Positions 52,050-60,628 of a stretch of 64,000 nucleotides of DNA are shown here, in pieces (within the stretch, counting starts at the first letter, position 1; each line of letters starts with the position of its first letter). Under the pieces are notes generated by a model that was not told the DNA's origin, searched no databases, and was given only the letters and a program-made list of their open reading frames with translations. The position numbers and the translations under genes are program-made. The stretch lies in contig CP017245.1 of NCBI GenBank assembly GCA_001765415.1, forward strand, positions 1,550,001-1,614,000, written 5' to 3'. The stretch is from Candidatus Melainabacteria bacterium MEL.A1 (GTDB taxonomy: Bacteria; Cyanobacteriota; Vampirovibrionia; Gastranaerophilales; Gastranaerophilaceae).

Positions 52050-52256
52050 ATGAATACAAAACAACAAATTAAGCATTTACTGGTTATGAACGATATGACA
52101 ATGACAGAGCTATGCAAAAGAATGTCAGAGAAGTTAGGTAAACCGTATTCTATTTATAATATCTCAGGAAAATTAAACCGAGATACGATAAAATATAGCG
52201 AAGTCAAAATGCTTTATGATATTTTGGGCTATGAACTGGTTTTAAGGAAAAAATAG
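52050..52256 (+). CDS. Small helix-turn-helix regulator beside a dead prepilin
   Basis: 68 residues, homologous to 2720-2944: MTMTELCKRMSEKLGKPY, NISGKLNRDTIKYSEVKML and DILGYELVLRKK. The gene looks intact although its prepilin partner (51791-51961) is a remnant, so it may be a leftover or may act on the other prepilins. Apparently leaderless. Confidence 0.7.
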   Translation: MNTKQQIKHLLVMNDMTMTELCKRMSEKLGKPYSIYNISGKLNRDTIKYSEVKMLYDILGYELVLRKK

Positions 52257-52262
52257 ATGTTA

Positions 52263-53495
52263 TTATCTTTTACTCAACATCATTTGAGATAATGTGTTTT
52301 TTGCGGCTTGGAGTTGTGCATCATTGTTGTTTTTTACGTCTTGAATACTTAAAACTACTTTTATATCGGGGGTAATTCCTTTTTTATTGATATCAGTGCC
52401 TTTAGGGGTTAAGTATTTTGCAACAGTTAAATTTATGCCTGTTTCATTTGGCATTGGGATAATTTTTTGAACCATTCCTTTGCCGTAAGTTTTTGTTCCC
52501 AAAAGTTTTGCTTTATTATAATCTTTTAATGCTCCGGACAAAATTTCGCTTGCGCTTGCAGAATTGCCGTCAACAAGTACAACGGTTGGTTTCTTTACGC
52601 CAAACTCAGTATCCTGTGCGTTGATATCATATTTGTAACCGTTTCTGCCTACGATACTAACAATATTTCCTTTAGGAATAAAAAGATTTGCGATAAACAC
52701 GGCATTTGGTAACAATCCGCCTGTATTTCCTCTCAAATCAAGAATTAATCCTTGTGTGTTTTTTGTTTTTTCTAACGCTTCTAAAAATTCGTTTGGAGTT
52801 GTTGAGCCAATAAAACTTGTTATTTGAATATAACCAATATTTTTGTCTAAAACAGAACTTTTTACAGTTTTTATTTTTATTTCTTTACGCATAACTCTTT
52901 TAGAAAGCTTGTCGTTATTTCTTAGAATTGTTATGTTGACAAAGCTATTTTCAGGTCCTCTAACAAGATTTGCAACTTCTGAAAGCGATAACCCGTTTAC
53001 GTTTTTACCATCTATTGATAGAATTATGTCTTTTGGTAAAAGGTTTGCAAACTGTGCCGGAGTGCCTTCCATAACGTTTTCAATACGAATTTTTCCTGCA
53101 ACAGATGCAATATTTACGCCAATTCCAGTAATTTTTGAATTAATAGAATTATTTTGTTCAAGATATTCTTGTTTTGACATGTATCTTGAATATGGATCAT
53201 TCAAACTTGCTAGCATTGTATCAATGGCAACTTTAGCATCTTCATCGGTTTTTATTTGCCCGTGATAATGCTCTTTCCATCTGCCCCACGCTTGATTGTT
53301 AAGCTCTGCATCGTAATAATTATCACGAATAAGTTTCCAACAGTTGTCAAAAAGTTTTTGGGATGAAATTTGGTCATGATCTACCATTTCCGGCATTTCT
53401 GAAACTTCAAAATTATCCAGACTTAAAAAGATGCTGTTTAGTGCGAACAAAGTCGCAACTAACAATAAAAATATTACGATTTGAGTTTTTTTCAT
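52263..53495 (-). CDS. S41 carboxyl-terminal processing protease
   Basis: 410 residues from ATG 53495 (longer start GTG 53570 lacks a signal). N-terminal signal anchor (about 5-22), a helical region with DPYSRYMS, a PDZ domain (about 110-190) with ILSIDGKNVNGLSLSEVANL, then the S41 core: LDLRGNTGGLLPNAVFIANL, VDGNSASASEILSGAL (catalytic Ser) and GTKTYGKGMVQ (Lys). Acts in the periplasm on protein C-termini. Confidence 0.93.
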   Translation of the reverse strand: MKKTQIVIFLLLVATLFALNSIFLSLDNFEVSEMPEMVDHDQISSQKLFDNCWKLIRDNYYDAELNNQAWGRWKEHYHGQIKTDEDAKVAIDTMLASLNDPYSRYMSKQEYLEQNNSINSKITGIGVNIASVAGKIRIENVMEGTPAQFANLLPKDIILSIDGKNVNGLSLSEVANLVRGPENSFVNITILRNNDKLSKRVMRKEIKIKTVKSSVLDKNIGYIQITSFIGSTTPNEFLEALEKTKNTQGLILDLRGNTGGLLPNAVFIANLFIPKGNIVSIVGRNGYKYDINAQDTEFGVKKPTVVLVDGNSASASEILSGALKDYNKAKLLGTKTYGKGMVQKIIPMPNETGINLTVAKYLTPKGTDINKKGITPDIKVVLSIQDVKNNNDAQLQAAKNTLSQMMLSKR

Positions 53496-53587
53496 ACCAA
53501 TATTTAACAACAAGGATTTATTATAATCAATATGCTTTTTAAGTAGGTTAAGCAGGGAAGTAAAAGGCACAAATAAGTTTTATTGAA

Positions 53588-53675
53588 CAATTAACACCCA
53601 CCTTACTCCTCCCTCCGGAGGGAGGAAACTTTTTATTCCCTGCCTTTGCGAGGGAAGTGGTAGGGATGGTGCTAT
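53588..53675. repeat. Intergenic palindromic repeats
   Basis: ACACCCACCTTACTCC, CCTCCCTCCGGAGGGAGG and TCCCTGCCTTTGCGAGGGA, the family at 50795-51075 in the other orientation. Confidence 0.65.
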
Positions 53676-53699
53676 TTTGTCGATTGTGGAATAATAAGT

Positions 53700-54392
53700 T
53701 TACAAATCCTCAAAACCTGGTGATGTTGATGGTAAGTTTTTATATCCTTCATTAGACATTACGGTTTTCTTGATGTATCGGTTTGAATAACCGCCACGTT
53801 CAAACAATTTTTTCAATTGGTTTTCTCTTACAACCAATGGATGTAATTCGTCATTACTTTCAGGATAAAGTTTTGAAATTTCATACCAAACAGAAGCTTC
53901 CATTGTCCACGCATAAGTTTCTTCGGCTAAAGAGTTGTACTCATCTTGATGAAGTGCTTCGTGGGACAAAAGAGCTGCTAATGCTCCTGGAGGTGCGTCT
54001 TTGTGGCGTGGGTTTATATAAATAAATAATTGCTTGTTCTTTTTCCATCCGAGCGCATCAAAATTTGCGTAATCAGGGTTGATTGTTCCTAAATCTCTAA
54101 ATTCGATTTTTACTGCTCGACCAGACAAATTGTTACCTAAAATTGCGTTACGAGAAAATTCTCCGTTTGTACCTTTTAGCATATCAAGTGCAACGTACAA
54201 AACTTCATCTTTTCCAACTTCTTTGTACATTGGAGTAATTTGTTTAACATAGTTGTAAGTATATTTTGCAGGATACGTTTTTGGCATTTCTAAAAGTGAT
54301 GGATCTTGTTTTTTTGCTGCAAATACCGGTAACTGTATAATTGTAATCAGTGTTGTTATAAATAAAATCTTTTTCAAATAATTCTTATTCAC
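53700..54392 (-). CDS. Secreted zinc metallopeptidase-like protein
   Basis: 230 residues with signal peptide (about 1-25, ending VFAAKK). LAALLSHEALHQDEYNSLAE contains HExxH (HEALH) and further acidic residues, the zinc-binding pattern of gluzincin- or similar peptidases. DNA-binding or membrane parts absent. Extracellular or periplasmic; substrate unknown. Confidence 0.7.
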   Translation of the reverse strand: MNKNYLKKILFITTLITIIQLPVFAAKKQDPSLLEMPKTYPAKYTYNYVKQITPMYKEVGKDEVLYVALDMLKGTNGEFSRNAILGNNLSGRAVKIEFRDLGTINPDYANFDALGWKKNKQLFIYINPRHKDAPPGALAALLSHEALHQDEYNSLAEETYAWTMEASVWYEISKLYPESNDELHPLVVRENQLKKLFERGGYSNRYIKKTVMSNEGYKNLPSTSPGFEDL

Positions 54393-54463
54393 GAATACTC
54401 TCTCCCATAATAAAAACTACATCTGTAGTAATATTATAATTCTTTTAATTCCAACGTCAAATT

Positions 54464-56038
54464 TTATTTTATTTTTCGATTTAATGCTGCCAATTCTTTG
54501 TATTTAAGTTTATATTCTGTGTTTTCAGAAATACTTTCTGCCTCTTTTATATAATCAAGTGCAGTTTTAAAATCTTCTTTTGCTTTGTAAATATCGCTCA
54601 TTTTTGCGTAATACTCTGCATTGTTTACGTCAAACATAATCGCACGTTTCATACATTCGATAGCTTCATCATAATCCTTTTCGGCAAAACGAACCATTGC
54701 GAGGTAAAAATACCCGCCGGAATAGTTCATATCAAGTGAAATAGCTTTTTGCGCATAGTCTTTTGTTGAGGTTAAATCATTTTTTGCAAAAGCTGCTTTG
54801 GCACCTGTAGTGTAAGCAGTGATATAGTTTTCATTTTGTGCTAAAACTTTTTCAACCAAATTTAGAGCATCATCGTATTTCTTTTCTGCAATATAGATTT
54901 CAGCAAGCTGGCATTGGTAATTAAGACTATCACTGTTTCGTTCAATAACTTTTTTAATTGTTTTTTCTGCCTTTTCAAACATTGAAAGTTCTCTGTAAAC
55001 AGTTGCTAATGAAATAAGAGTGAAATTATCATTATTACCGTTTTTGAGGTTCGTTTCAAGTTCTTGTTGCGCTCCTAAAAAGTCTTTATATTCAAGTTTT
55101 AATAAAGCATTCAAAACATGTGCAAGCCCATATTCTGCATCGTGTTCAAGTATATAATCAACTTCTTTTTGTGCTTTTTCGTAATTTTTTTGTTCAAAGT
55201 ACAAATATGCTAGAGAGTATCTGTAGCCCAAATTGTCAGGTGACATGCAAATCGCTTGAACGTAGGACTGTGCAGCTTCTTTAATCCATCCGTTATAAAA
55301 ATATGCGTTGCCAAGATTGTATAAATATCTATGATTTTTCTTGTTCAAATTTGATGCTTTTGAGAAATATTTTATTGCATCAATGAATTTTAAATCCTCT
55401 AATGCGAACAATCCCAGATAATTTAGAACTTCCGGATTTTCGGTTGTTTTTGAGAAAGAATTAAAGATTTGTTTTGATTTTTCAAAATCGCTTTCATCAA
55501 AATAAATTTTTCCCAAAAGAACTAACGCATCATTGTTTTCAGGATTTTTGTTTAAAGCTTTTTCAAGTTCGCTTTTTGCTATACTAAATTCCCCATTATC
55601 ATAATAAGCTTTTGCGATTTCAAATAAAACTCTATCATTTGTCAATTCTGAATTTTCAATAGTTTCAATTTTTTTGAAATCATTTGTTTTGGCTGCTGAT
55701 TTTATTAGTTCTATTAAATTTTCGGTTGTTTGTTGAAGATTAAAAATCTTTTCTGCAGTTTTGTATGCAAGTTCTTTTTCATCTGAAAAAATATAAATTT
55801 TTTGCATAATTTTTAAAGCTTCAATATGGTTTTTGTTTTTTTGTAAAACTTTTTCTAAATAATGCGTAGCACGAGGAAAATTCCTAAGCAAGAAATAAAG
55901 TTCTCCGAGTTGAAAAAGAATTTCTGAGTTATCGTTTTCAAGCTCAAGAGCTTTATAAAGCATTTCAATAGCCTGCTTGTAGCACTTTTGAGATTTCAAA
56001 TCGAATGCTTGCTTGATATATTCCAATGTTTCTTGCAT
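54464..56038 (-). CDS. Tetratricopeptide repeat protein
   Basis: 524 residues made almost wholly of TPR units (A..L...Y.A....P pattern), from LDYLKQAFDL-like start through KAISLDMNYSGGYFYLAMVR and KRAIMFDVNNAEYYAKMSDI near the end. No signal peptide. Protein-protein scaffold of unknown partner. Ends the divIC-TPR unit: 10 nt after the DivIC-like gene. Confidence 0.9.
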   Translation of the reverse strand: MQETLEYIKQAFDLKSQKCYKQAIEMLYKALELENDNSEILFQLGELYFLLRNFPRATHYLEKVLQKNKNHIEALKIMQKIYIFSDEKELAYKTAEKIFNLQQTTENLIELIKSAAKTNDFKKIETIENSELTNDRVLFEIAKAYYDNGEFSIAKSELEKALNKNPENNDALVLLGKIYFDESDFEKSKQIFNSFSKTTENPEVLNYLGLFALEDLKFIDAIKYFSKASNLNKKNHRYLYNLGNAYFYNGWIKEAAQSYVQAICMSPDNLGYRYSLAYLYFEQKNYEKAQKEVDYILEHDAEYGLAHVLNALLKLEYKDFLGAQQELETNLKNGNNDNFTLISLATVYRELSMFEKAEKTIKKVIERNSDSLNYQCQLAEIYIAEKKYDDALNLVEKVLAQNENYITAYTTGAKAAFAKNDLTSTKDYAQKAISLDMNYSGGYFYLAMVRFAEKDYDEAIECMKRAIMFDVNNAEYYAKMSDIYKAKEDFKTALDYIKEAESISENTEYKLKYKELAALNRKIK

Positions 56039-56048
56039 TTATGCTCCG

Positions 56049-56453
56049 TTATTTCTTCTTATTGTTATTATGTTTTTTGTGTTTGTGTTTTTTATGTTTT
56101 GTTGTTTGAGGTTGATTGTTGTTAATTAATACCAAAACTTCATCTTCTCCAGCCATTTTAAGGTTGTTTCTTGCAATACCTTCAAGGCTTTGGGTAGATG
56201 AAAACAATTTGATATCCTGTTTAAGTTCTTGGTTTTGGTTCTCCGCACTATCTCTGATTTTGGTTAAAGTTGAAATCTTAGCTCTATAAGAAATAGTTTT
56301 AGAGATATTTAATATTGCTCCAAACCCAATTTGGATAAGGCAAAACAATAGCACAAGTGTTAAAAACGAATAATAAAAACCCGTTTTGTTCTTCTGTTTA
56401 ATAGGAGTTTGAACTTCTTCTTGTTGTGTATTGTTTGAATTATCCTCAGCCAT
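56049..56453 (-). CDS. DivIC/FtsB-like septum formation initiator
   Basis: 134 residues: polar N-terminus, one transmembrane helix (about 25-47), then a coiled coil (RAKISTLTKIRDSAENQNQE) and SLEGIARNNLKMAGEDEVLV, the DivIC/FtsB layout. An unusual Lys/His-rich tail (KHKKHKHKKHNNNKKK) ends the protein and might bind metal. Probable partner of the FtsL-like protein at 61549. Confidence 0.75.
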   Translation of the reverse strand: MAEDNSNNTQQEEVQTPIKQKNKTGFYYSFLTLVLLFCLIQIGFGAILNISKTISYRAKISTLTKIRDSAENQNQELKQDIKLFSSTQSLEGIARNNLKMAGEDEVLVLINNNQPQTTKHKKHKHKKHNNNKKK

Positions 56454-56514
56454 AAAACCTCACAACAAAATTATAAACAAAATAAACTATTAAAACAATA
56501 ATGTTTGTATAAAT

Positions 56515-57444
56515 TTACAATTTGAAAGTTGCTTGAAAATTTAATTGTGTCTTAGTTGCACCACTATCTACGTAATATGTTTGCTTTGCTCCTGCTTCCA
56601 ATAAAAGTTTGTCTGTATCTTTTTTGCCGAACGGATTAAATGAAAATATAAGTTCTGAAGATCTGCGATTTCTTGTTACATCTGCTTTCAGGTTGTTTTT
56701 AAGTGAAATATAGTTGTTTAATTTAAATTCAGGTGTAATTGATATTGTGTTGTAATCTTGTGCATAAGTTGTGTTTAGCGATTTTTTTACAGATGAACTT
56801 ATGGCAAATCTGCTTTTTTCATATTTTGTAAAAAGACCTGTTTCTGTTTCAAGCATTGCAATGTTGTCAACTTCATTGCCATAAATTGCGCCAAGAGTAA
56901 AATCCCCAATTTTGTCTGTCGCTTTGATTGAATTTGGTGCAATATGATATTCGTCATCTGCGTAGCGTAAGAGTGCTTTTGAGGAGTTTTTGTCAGATAG
57001 ATTTAAGCCTTTTGATGCGGAAATTTTTTGTGGATTTTTTAAGTTTAAAACAAAATTGTTGTTACCATCTTTTAGGTATATTGAATTTGAATCCTCGACA
57101 TATTGTGCATAACCTTTCAAAACAGTTGCGCCGAGCGCTATATCATTATCTGAATTATCGAAAGTTTCAGTTTCATCAGTTTCTTGTTTCATGTTTAGGA
57201 TAACTTCATCTTCAGAGATTTCGTTGGAAGATGTTTGGGTGTCATTTACATAAGTTTCTTCTGTTGCATCAGTGTCTTCTGAGGATGTTGTTGTGTTGTC
57301 ATCAGGTATTGAATAAATGAAGATATTTGGCAATGCCTCTTGCGTGCCGGATGACCCTGTTGCTGGTATCATCTTTTTGTTTGCACAACTTGAGGGTAAC
57401 TGAAAAACCATTAGCAATAATAATATTAACAAAGCCTTCTTCAT
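56515..57444 (-). CDS. Secreted acidic protein with a possible outer-membrane beta-barrel
   Basis: 309 residues. Signal peptide (MKKALLILLLLMVFQLPSSC; possible lipobox-type Cys at 20), an acidic Thr/Ser/Glu/Asp-rich linker (45-95), then a region of alternating strands (about 105-309) ending QLNFQATFKL, which could be a small barrel with a C-terminal aromatic-containing strand. Function unknown. Confidence 0.5.
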   Translation of the reverse strand: MKKALLILLLLMVFQLPSSCANKKMIPATGSSGTQEALPNIFIYSIPDDNTTTSSEDTDATEETYVNDTQTSSNEISEDEVILNMKQETDETETFDNSDNDIALGATVLKGYAQYVEDSNSIYLKDGNNNFVLNLKNPQKISASKGLNLSDKNSSKALLRYADDEYHIAPNSIKATDKIGDFTLGAIYGNEVDNIAMLETETGLFTKYEKSRFAISSSVKKSLNTTYAQDYNTISITPEFKLNNYISLKNNLKADVTRNRRSSELIFSFNPFGKKDTDKLLLEAGAKQTYYVDSGATKTQLNFQATFKL

Positions 57445-57529
57445 AAGTTATATTCTAAAGGGTAATTAAAGATTAGTCAAATTATTTTTCTTTTTAGAGA
57501 TTTGTATAGATTTCTAATATTGTAACTAC

Positions 57530-57558
57530 TTGAAAAATCATAAAAAATCTGTTAAAAT
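57530..57558 (+). promoter_or_regulatory. Shared poly-G prepilin promoter, copy C
   Basis: TTGAAA (57530-57535), 17-bp spacer ending AAAAAATCTGT, TAAAAT (57553-57558). Confidence 0.75.
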
Positions 57559-57592
57559 GATAATGTAAATAATAAATTGAGAGGTAATTTTT

Positions 57593-58689
57593 ATGAAAAA
57601 GAAGTTTTTAAGTTGCAACGGGGGGGGGGCAATCGCTTAGCCTCTCATATCAATGGATTTAGCCTGGTTAGGGCGTTTAGTAATCTCGCCCCTTGGGGAG
57701 AGAATAAATTTGTTAGTGAACAAGAGCGAACTTACAAATTTAAGAGAGGGGTTTATTGTCATACTGAGGACAACAGTCCGAAGTATCGCATGGTTGGTGA
57801 AATTTATCAGTGTCTTACCAATGTTGATAAAAGATTGCGCAACAAGTGCGCAATGACATGTGCCGAAAACATGAACCCAAACACCTTTTCCAATACGGTC
57901 CACTCACTATTCATCACTCACCATTCACTTATTAATACCGATAAGGTCTTTTCACGTTTCACTTCTCACTTTTCACAGAAAAGAATAGCTTTCACTCTTG
58001 CAGAGGTCTTGGTAACTCTTGGCATAATCGGAGTTGTTTCAGCGATGACTGTTCCAACTTTGATGCAGAATTATCAACGACAAAGCTATGTAACTCAACT
58101 GCATAAGGTTTATAACGAAGTACAACAAGCAACATTGAGAAAGTTGACTGATACAAATGCTATAAATTTGATCGAGGCAGGATTAACAACGACTGATAGT
58201 ATGAAAACTTTTTTACATGATTATTTTAAAGTGGTTCAAGATTGTGATAACGGTGTTGCTGCACCTTGTTTTGTAAGTGATTATAAAAATTTGAATGGTG
58301 GTTCTTTTACATCAATTAATGGGAACAAATGGACAGCCGGAGCTTGTGTTTCTTTAGCAAGTGGAGCTTCTATTTGTATGGACAGACCTAATTGGTTTAC
58401 GATTACCTATAATGGAGTAGCTCAAACTGCTGGAAATGTGTTTGTTGATATAAATGGGCGAAAAGGTCCGAATATTGTTGGTAGAGATGCTTTTTATATG
58501 GCAATATTCACTGATGGCGTTTTAGATACCGGAAATGTAACTCCAATTTGCAGAACGCAAGGTGTTTGTAATGGTGGCTCTATTGAAAATGCAAGATTGT
58601 CAGGAAATGCTTGTGAAAATTCTACTACAACATCTGACTATGCTTGTTTTGGAAAAATTCTTAATGCAAATTGGCAAATGGAATATTAA
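57593..58689 (+). CDS. Prepilin C, 10-G tract and long repeat-derived leader (phase-variable candidate)
   Basis: ATG 57593 after GAGAGG; MKKKFLSCN leads into ten G (57620-57629), after which the start frame reaches TAG at 57638. The prepilin frame is open from the tract to 58689. One more G (11) or two fewer (8) would join them. Between tract and AFTLAEVLVTLGIIGVVSAM lie about 120 codons that include a CTCGCCC repeat (57684-57751) and heptad words, far longer than a normal prepilin leader, so the gene may be damaged. A TTG at 57577 in the prepilin frame would bypass the tract but has no ribosome site. Body close to prepilin B. Confidence 0.7.
57684..57751 (+). repeat. CTCGCCC repeat element, copy 3 (inside prepilin C leader)
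   Basis: TCTCGCCCCTTGGGGAGAGA hairpin, AAATTTGTTAGTGAAC...GCGAACTTACAAATTT inverted pair, ending GAGAGGGGT. Reads through in the prepilin frame without a stop. Confidence 0.75.
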
Positions 58690-58777
58690 TTTTAAAATCT
58701 TTTGTATAACTTGAAAATAAATTTTGTGCGTGGTATTTTTATAGTTACGAAATTATAAATAGAATCGAGGAAAATTT

Positions 58778-60247
58778 ATGACAGAAGTTAGAGTAAGAAT
58801 TGCTCCGTCACCAAGCGGAAACTTACATGTTGGTACTGCAAGAACTGCATTGTTCAATTACTTGTTTGCTAAAAAAAATAACGGTAAATTTGTTTTAAGA
58901 ATTGAAGATACTGATGCAGAGCGTACTAAACAAGAATACATTGATAATATTTTTGATAGCTTAAAAGCTTTGGGGTTAAATTGGGACGAAGGTCCTGATG
59001 TTGGCGGTCCTTATGGCCCTTATACTCAATCTCAAAGATTTGATATTTATCCAAAATATGTGCAAGAATTGTTAGATAAAGGTTTTGCTTACGAATGTTT
59101 CTGTACACCGGAAGAACTTGAACAAGAGAAAGAAGAAGCTTCTAAAAATAAAAAGCCTTACGTTTATACAAAAAAATGTTTGAATTTGACTGAAGAAGAA
59201 AAAGAAAAACTTAGAGCAGAAGGTAGAAAACCTGCAATCAGATTTAATATTGCAAAAGCTCAAAAAGCCTTTCATGATACTTCTATGTTGACTTTTGATG
59301 ATATGGTTAAAGGTGAACTTCATGTTGATACAAACTTGCTTGGTGATTTCGTTATTATGAAATCAAACGGAACTCCAACTTACAACTTCGCCGTTGTAAT
59401 TGATGATATGTTGATGAAAATTTCTCACGTAATAAGAGGGGAAGACCATATTTCAAATACTTTCAAACAAATTTTGATTTTTGAAGCTTTGGGCGCAGAA
59501 GTTCCAAAATTCGGTCATTTAGGAATGATTTTAGCTCCTGATAGAAGTAAACTTTCAAAACGTCACGGTGCAACTGCCGTTTCTGAATTTGTTGAAAAAG
59601 GTTATTTGACTGATGCTTTGATTAACTTTGTTGCCCTATTGGGGTGGTCACCTTCTGACGGTCAAGAAATTAAGACTGTTGATGAAATCGCTCAAGATTT
59701 TAGAATACACGAAATTTCCTCATCAAACTCAATTTTTGAATATGATAAGTTGAACTGGATGAACAGTCATTATATTAAAATGCTTTCAATTCCTGAATTA
59801 AAGGAAAAATTGAAACCATTCTTGACAAAATATGATTTGAATGAATTAACAGATGCTCAATATACCCGTATGGTGGAAGTTACTTATGAACCATTAACAT
59901 TGTTGTCAGATATTACTGATGCTGTTCCATATTTCTTTGGAGAAGATGTTGTTATGGAAGACAAAGCTAAAGAAACTCTTGAAACAGAAGTTTCGCAAGA
60001 TGTCTTGAAAACATTTATGGAACAAGCAAAAGATTGGGAATGGACAGAAGAAAACTTGCACGAAAAGTTGGAAGCTTTCAGAGCTTATTACAAAGAAAAA
60101 GGTGTTAAACCAAAAGTTACAATGTGGGCAATCAGAGCTGCAGTTACAGGTAGAACCTGTGGAGCAGATATGACTGCAATCCTTGCAATTATTGGTAAGG
60201 AAAAAACATTCCACAGAGTAAAAGCAGCAATGAAACAAACTGTTTAG
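58778..60247 (+). CDS. gltX: Glutamate--tRNA ligase
   Basis: 489 residues. Class I synthetase: PSGNLHVGTARTALFNYL (HIGH region), YGPYTQSQRFDIYPKY, GVRGEDH-like HVIRGEDHISNTFKQILIF and the KMSKS equivalent RSKLSKRHGA. Given gatB in the window, it may charge tRNA(Gln) as well. Terminator follows. Confidence 0.97.
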   Translation: MTEVRVRIAPSPSGNLHVGTARTALFNYLFAKKNNGKFVLRIEDTDAERTKQEYIDNIFDSLKALGLNWDEGPDVGGPYGPYTQSQRFDIYPKYVQELLDKGFAYECFCTPEELEQEKEEASKNKKPYVYTKKCLNLTEEEKEKLRAEGRKPAIRFNIAKAQKAFHDTSMLTFDDMVKGELHVDTNLLGDFVIMKSNGTPTYNFAVVIDDMLMKISHVIRGEDHISNTFKQILIFEALGAEVPKFGHLGMILAPDRSKLSKRHGATAVSEFVEKGYLTDALINFVALLGWSPSDGQEIKTVDEIAQDFRIHEISSSNSIFEYDKLNWMNSHYIKMLSIPELKEKLKPFLTKYDLNELTDAQYTRMVEVTYEPLTLLSDITDAVPYFFGEDVVMEDKAKETLETEVSQDVLKTFMEQAKDWEWTEENLHEKLEAFRAYYKEKGVKPKVTMWAIRAAVTGRTCGADMTAILAIIGKEKTFHRVKAAMKQTV

Positions 60248-60268
60248 TAAAAATAAAAATAAATTGCA

Positions 60269-60302
60269 AAAAGAGTAGATTTTTTTAATCTACTCTTTTT
60301 TA
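60269..60302 (+). terminator. gltX terminator
   Basis: AAAAAGAGTAGAT-TTTTTA-ATCTACTCTTTTTT. Confidence 0.85.
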
Positions 60303-60308
60303 ATGATA

Positions 60309-60411
60309 TTTACAATTGTAAATATACGTAATATAATTTATTTGGGTAGTTCCTGGAAACCTCCACGATACACACTGTTAACGAAGAAAACGGTCGAAGG
60401 AGGTGGTAAAT
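60309..60411 (+). promoter_or_regulatory. Promoter and SD-sequestering leader of a small ORF
   Basis: TTTACA (60309-60314), exactly 17 bp, TATAAT (60332-60337). In the leader ACCTCC (about 60359-60364) is complementary to GGAGGT in the ribosome site AAGGAGGTGG (60398-60407), so the mRNA can hide its own translation start. Confidence 0.55.
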
Positions 60412-60510
60412 ATGAGCTTAGGTTTTGTTAAACTTTTTGAATTTGTTTTTGAAAAGTACAAAAACAAAATTCCAGTACTTGAGATACTGGAATTTTACCT
60501 AAAATCATAG
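60412..60510 (+). CDS. Small ORF (32 residues), unknown, toxin-like context
   Basis: MSLGFVKLFEFVFEKYKNKI then a short Leu/Ile/Phe-rich end. Amphipathic rather than a clean membrane helix. Near-perfect ribosome site 5 nt before the ATG, sequestered by the leader, and a terminator hairpin after. Resembles the strategy of type I toxin mRNAs or translational attenuators; no family recognised. Confidence 0.45.
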   Translation: MSLGFVKLFEFVFEKYKNKIPVLEILEFYLKS

Positions 60511-60520
60511 GGAACGAAGA

Positions 60521-60556
60521 AAGACTTTGAGAACTCAGACCTCTCAAGGTCTTTTC
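60521..60556 (+). terminator. Terminator after the small ORF
   Basis: AAAGACTTTGAGA (about 60523) pairs with TCTCAAGGTCTTTT; an outer GGGAA/TTCCC pair extends it. Confidence 0.6.
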
Positions 60557-60628
60557 CCTATATTTATATTATAACATATTTTTTGTGTTTTTCAAGTGGG
60601 TTGAAATTTTTCGTGTTACAATTCTTCT

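Noticed and set aside
57577..58689. Prepilin C as an intact gene starting at TTG 57577
   Set aside because: No ribosome site before the TTG, and it lies upstream of the GAGAGG site that serves ATG 57593. Kept only as an alternative.
60340..60411. SRP or 6S RNA in the leader before the small ORF
   Set aside because: No conserved SRP tetraloop region or 6S-like long bulged hairpin; it reads better as an mRNA leader.
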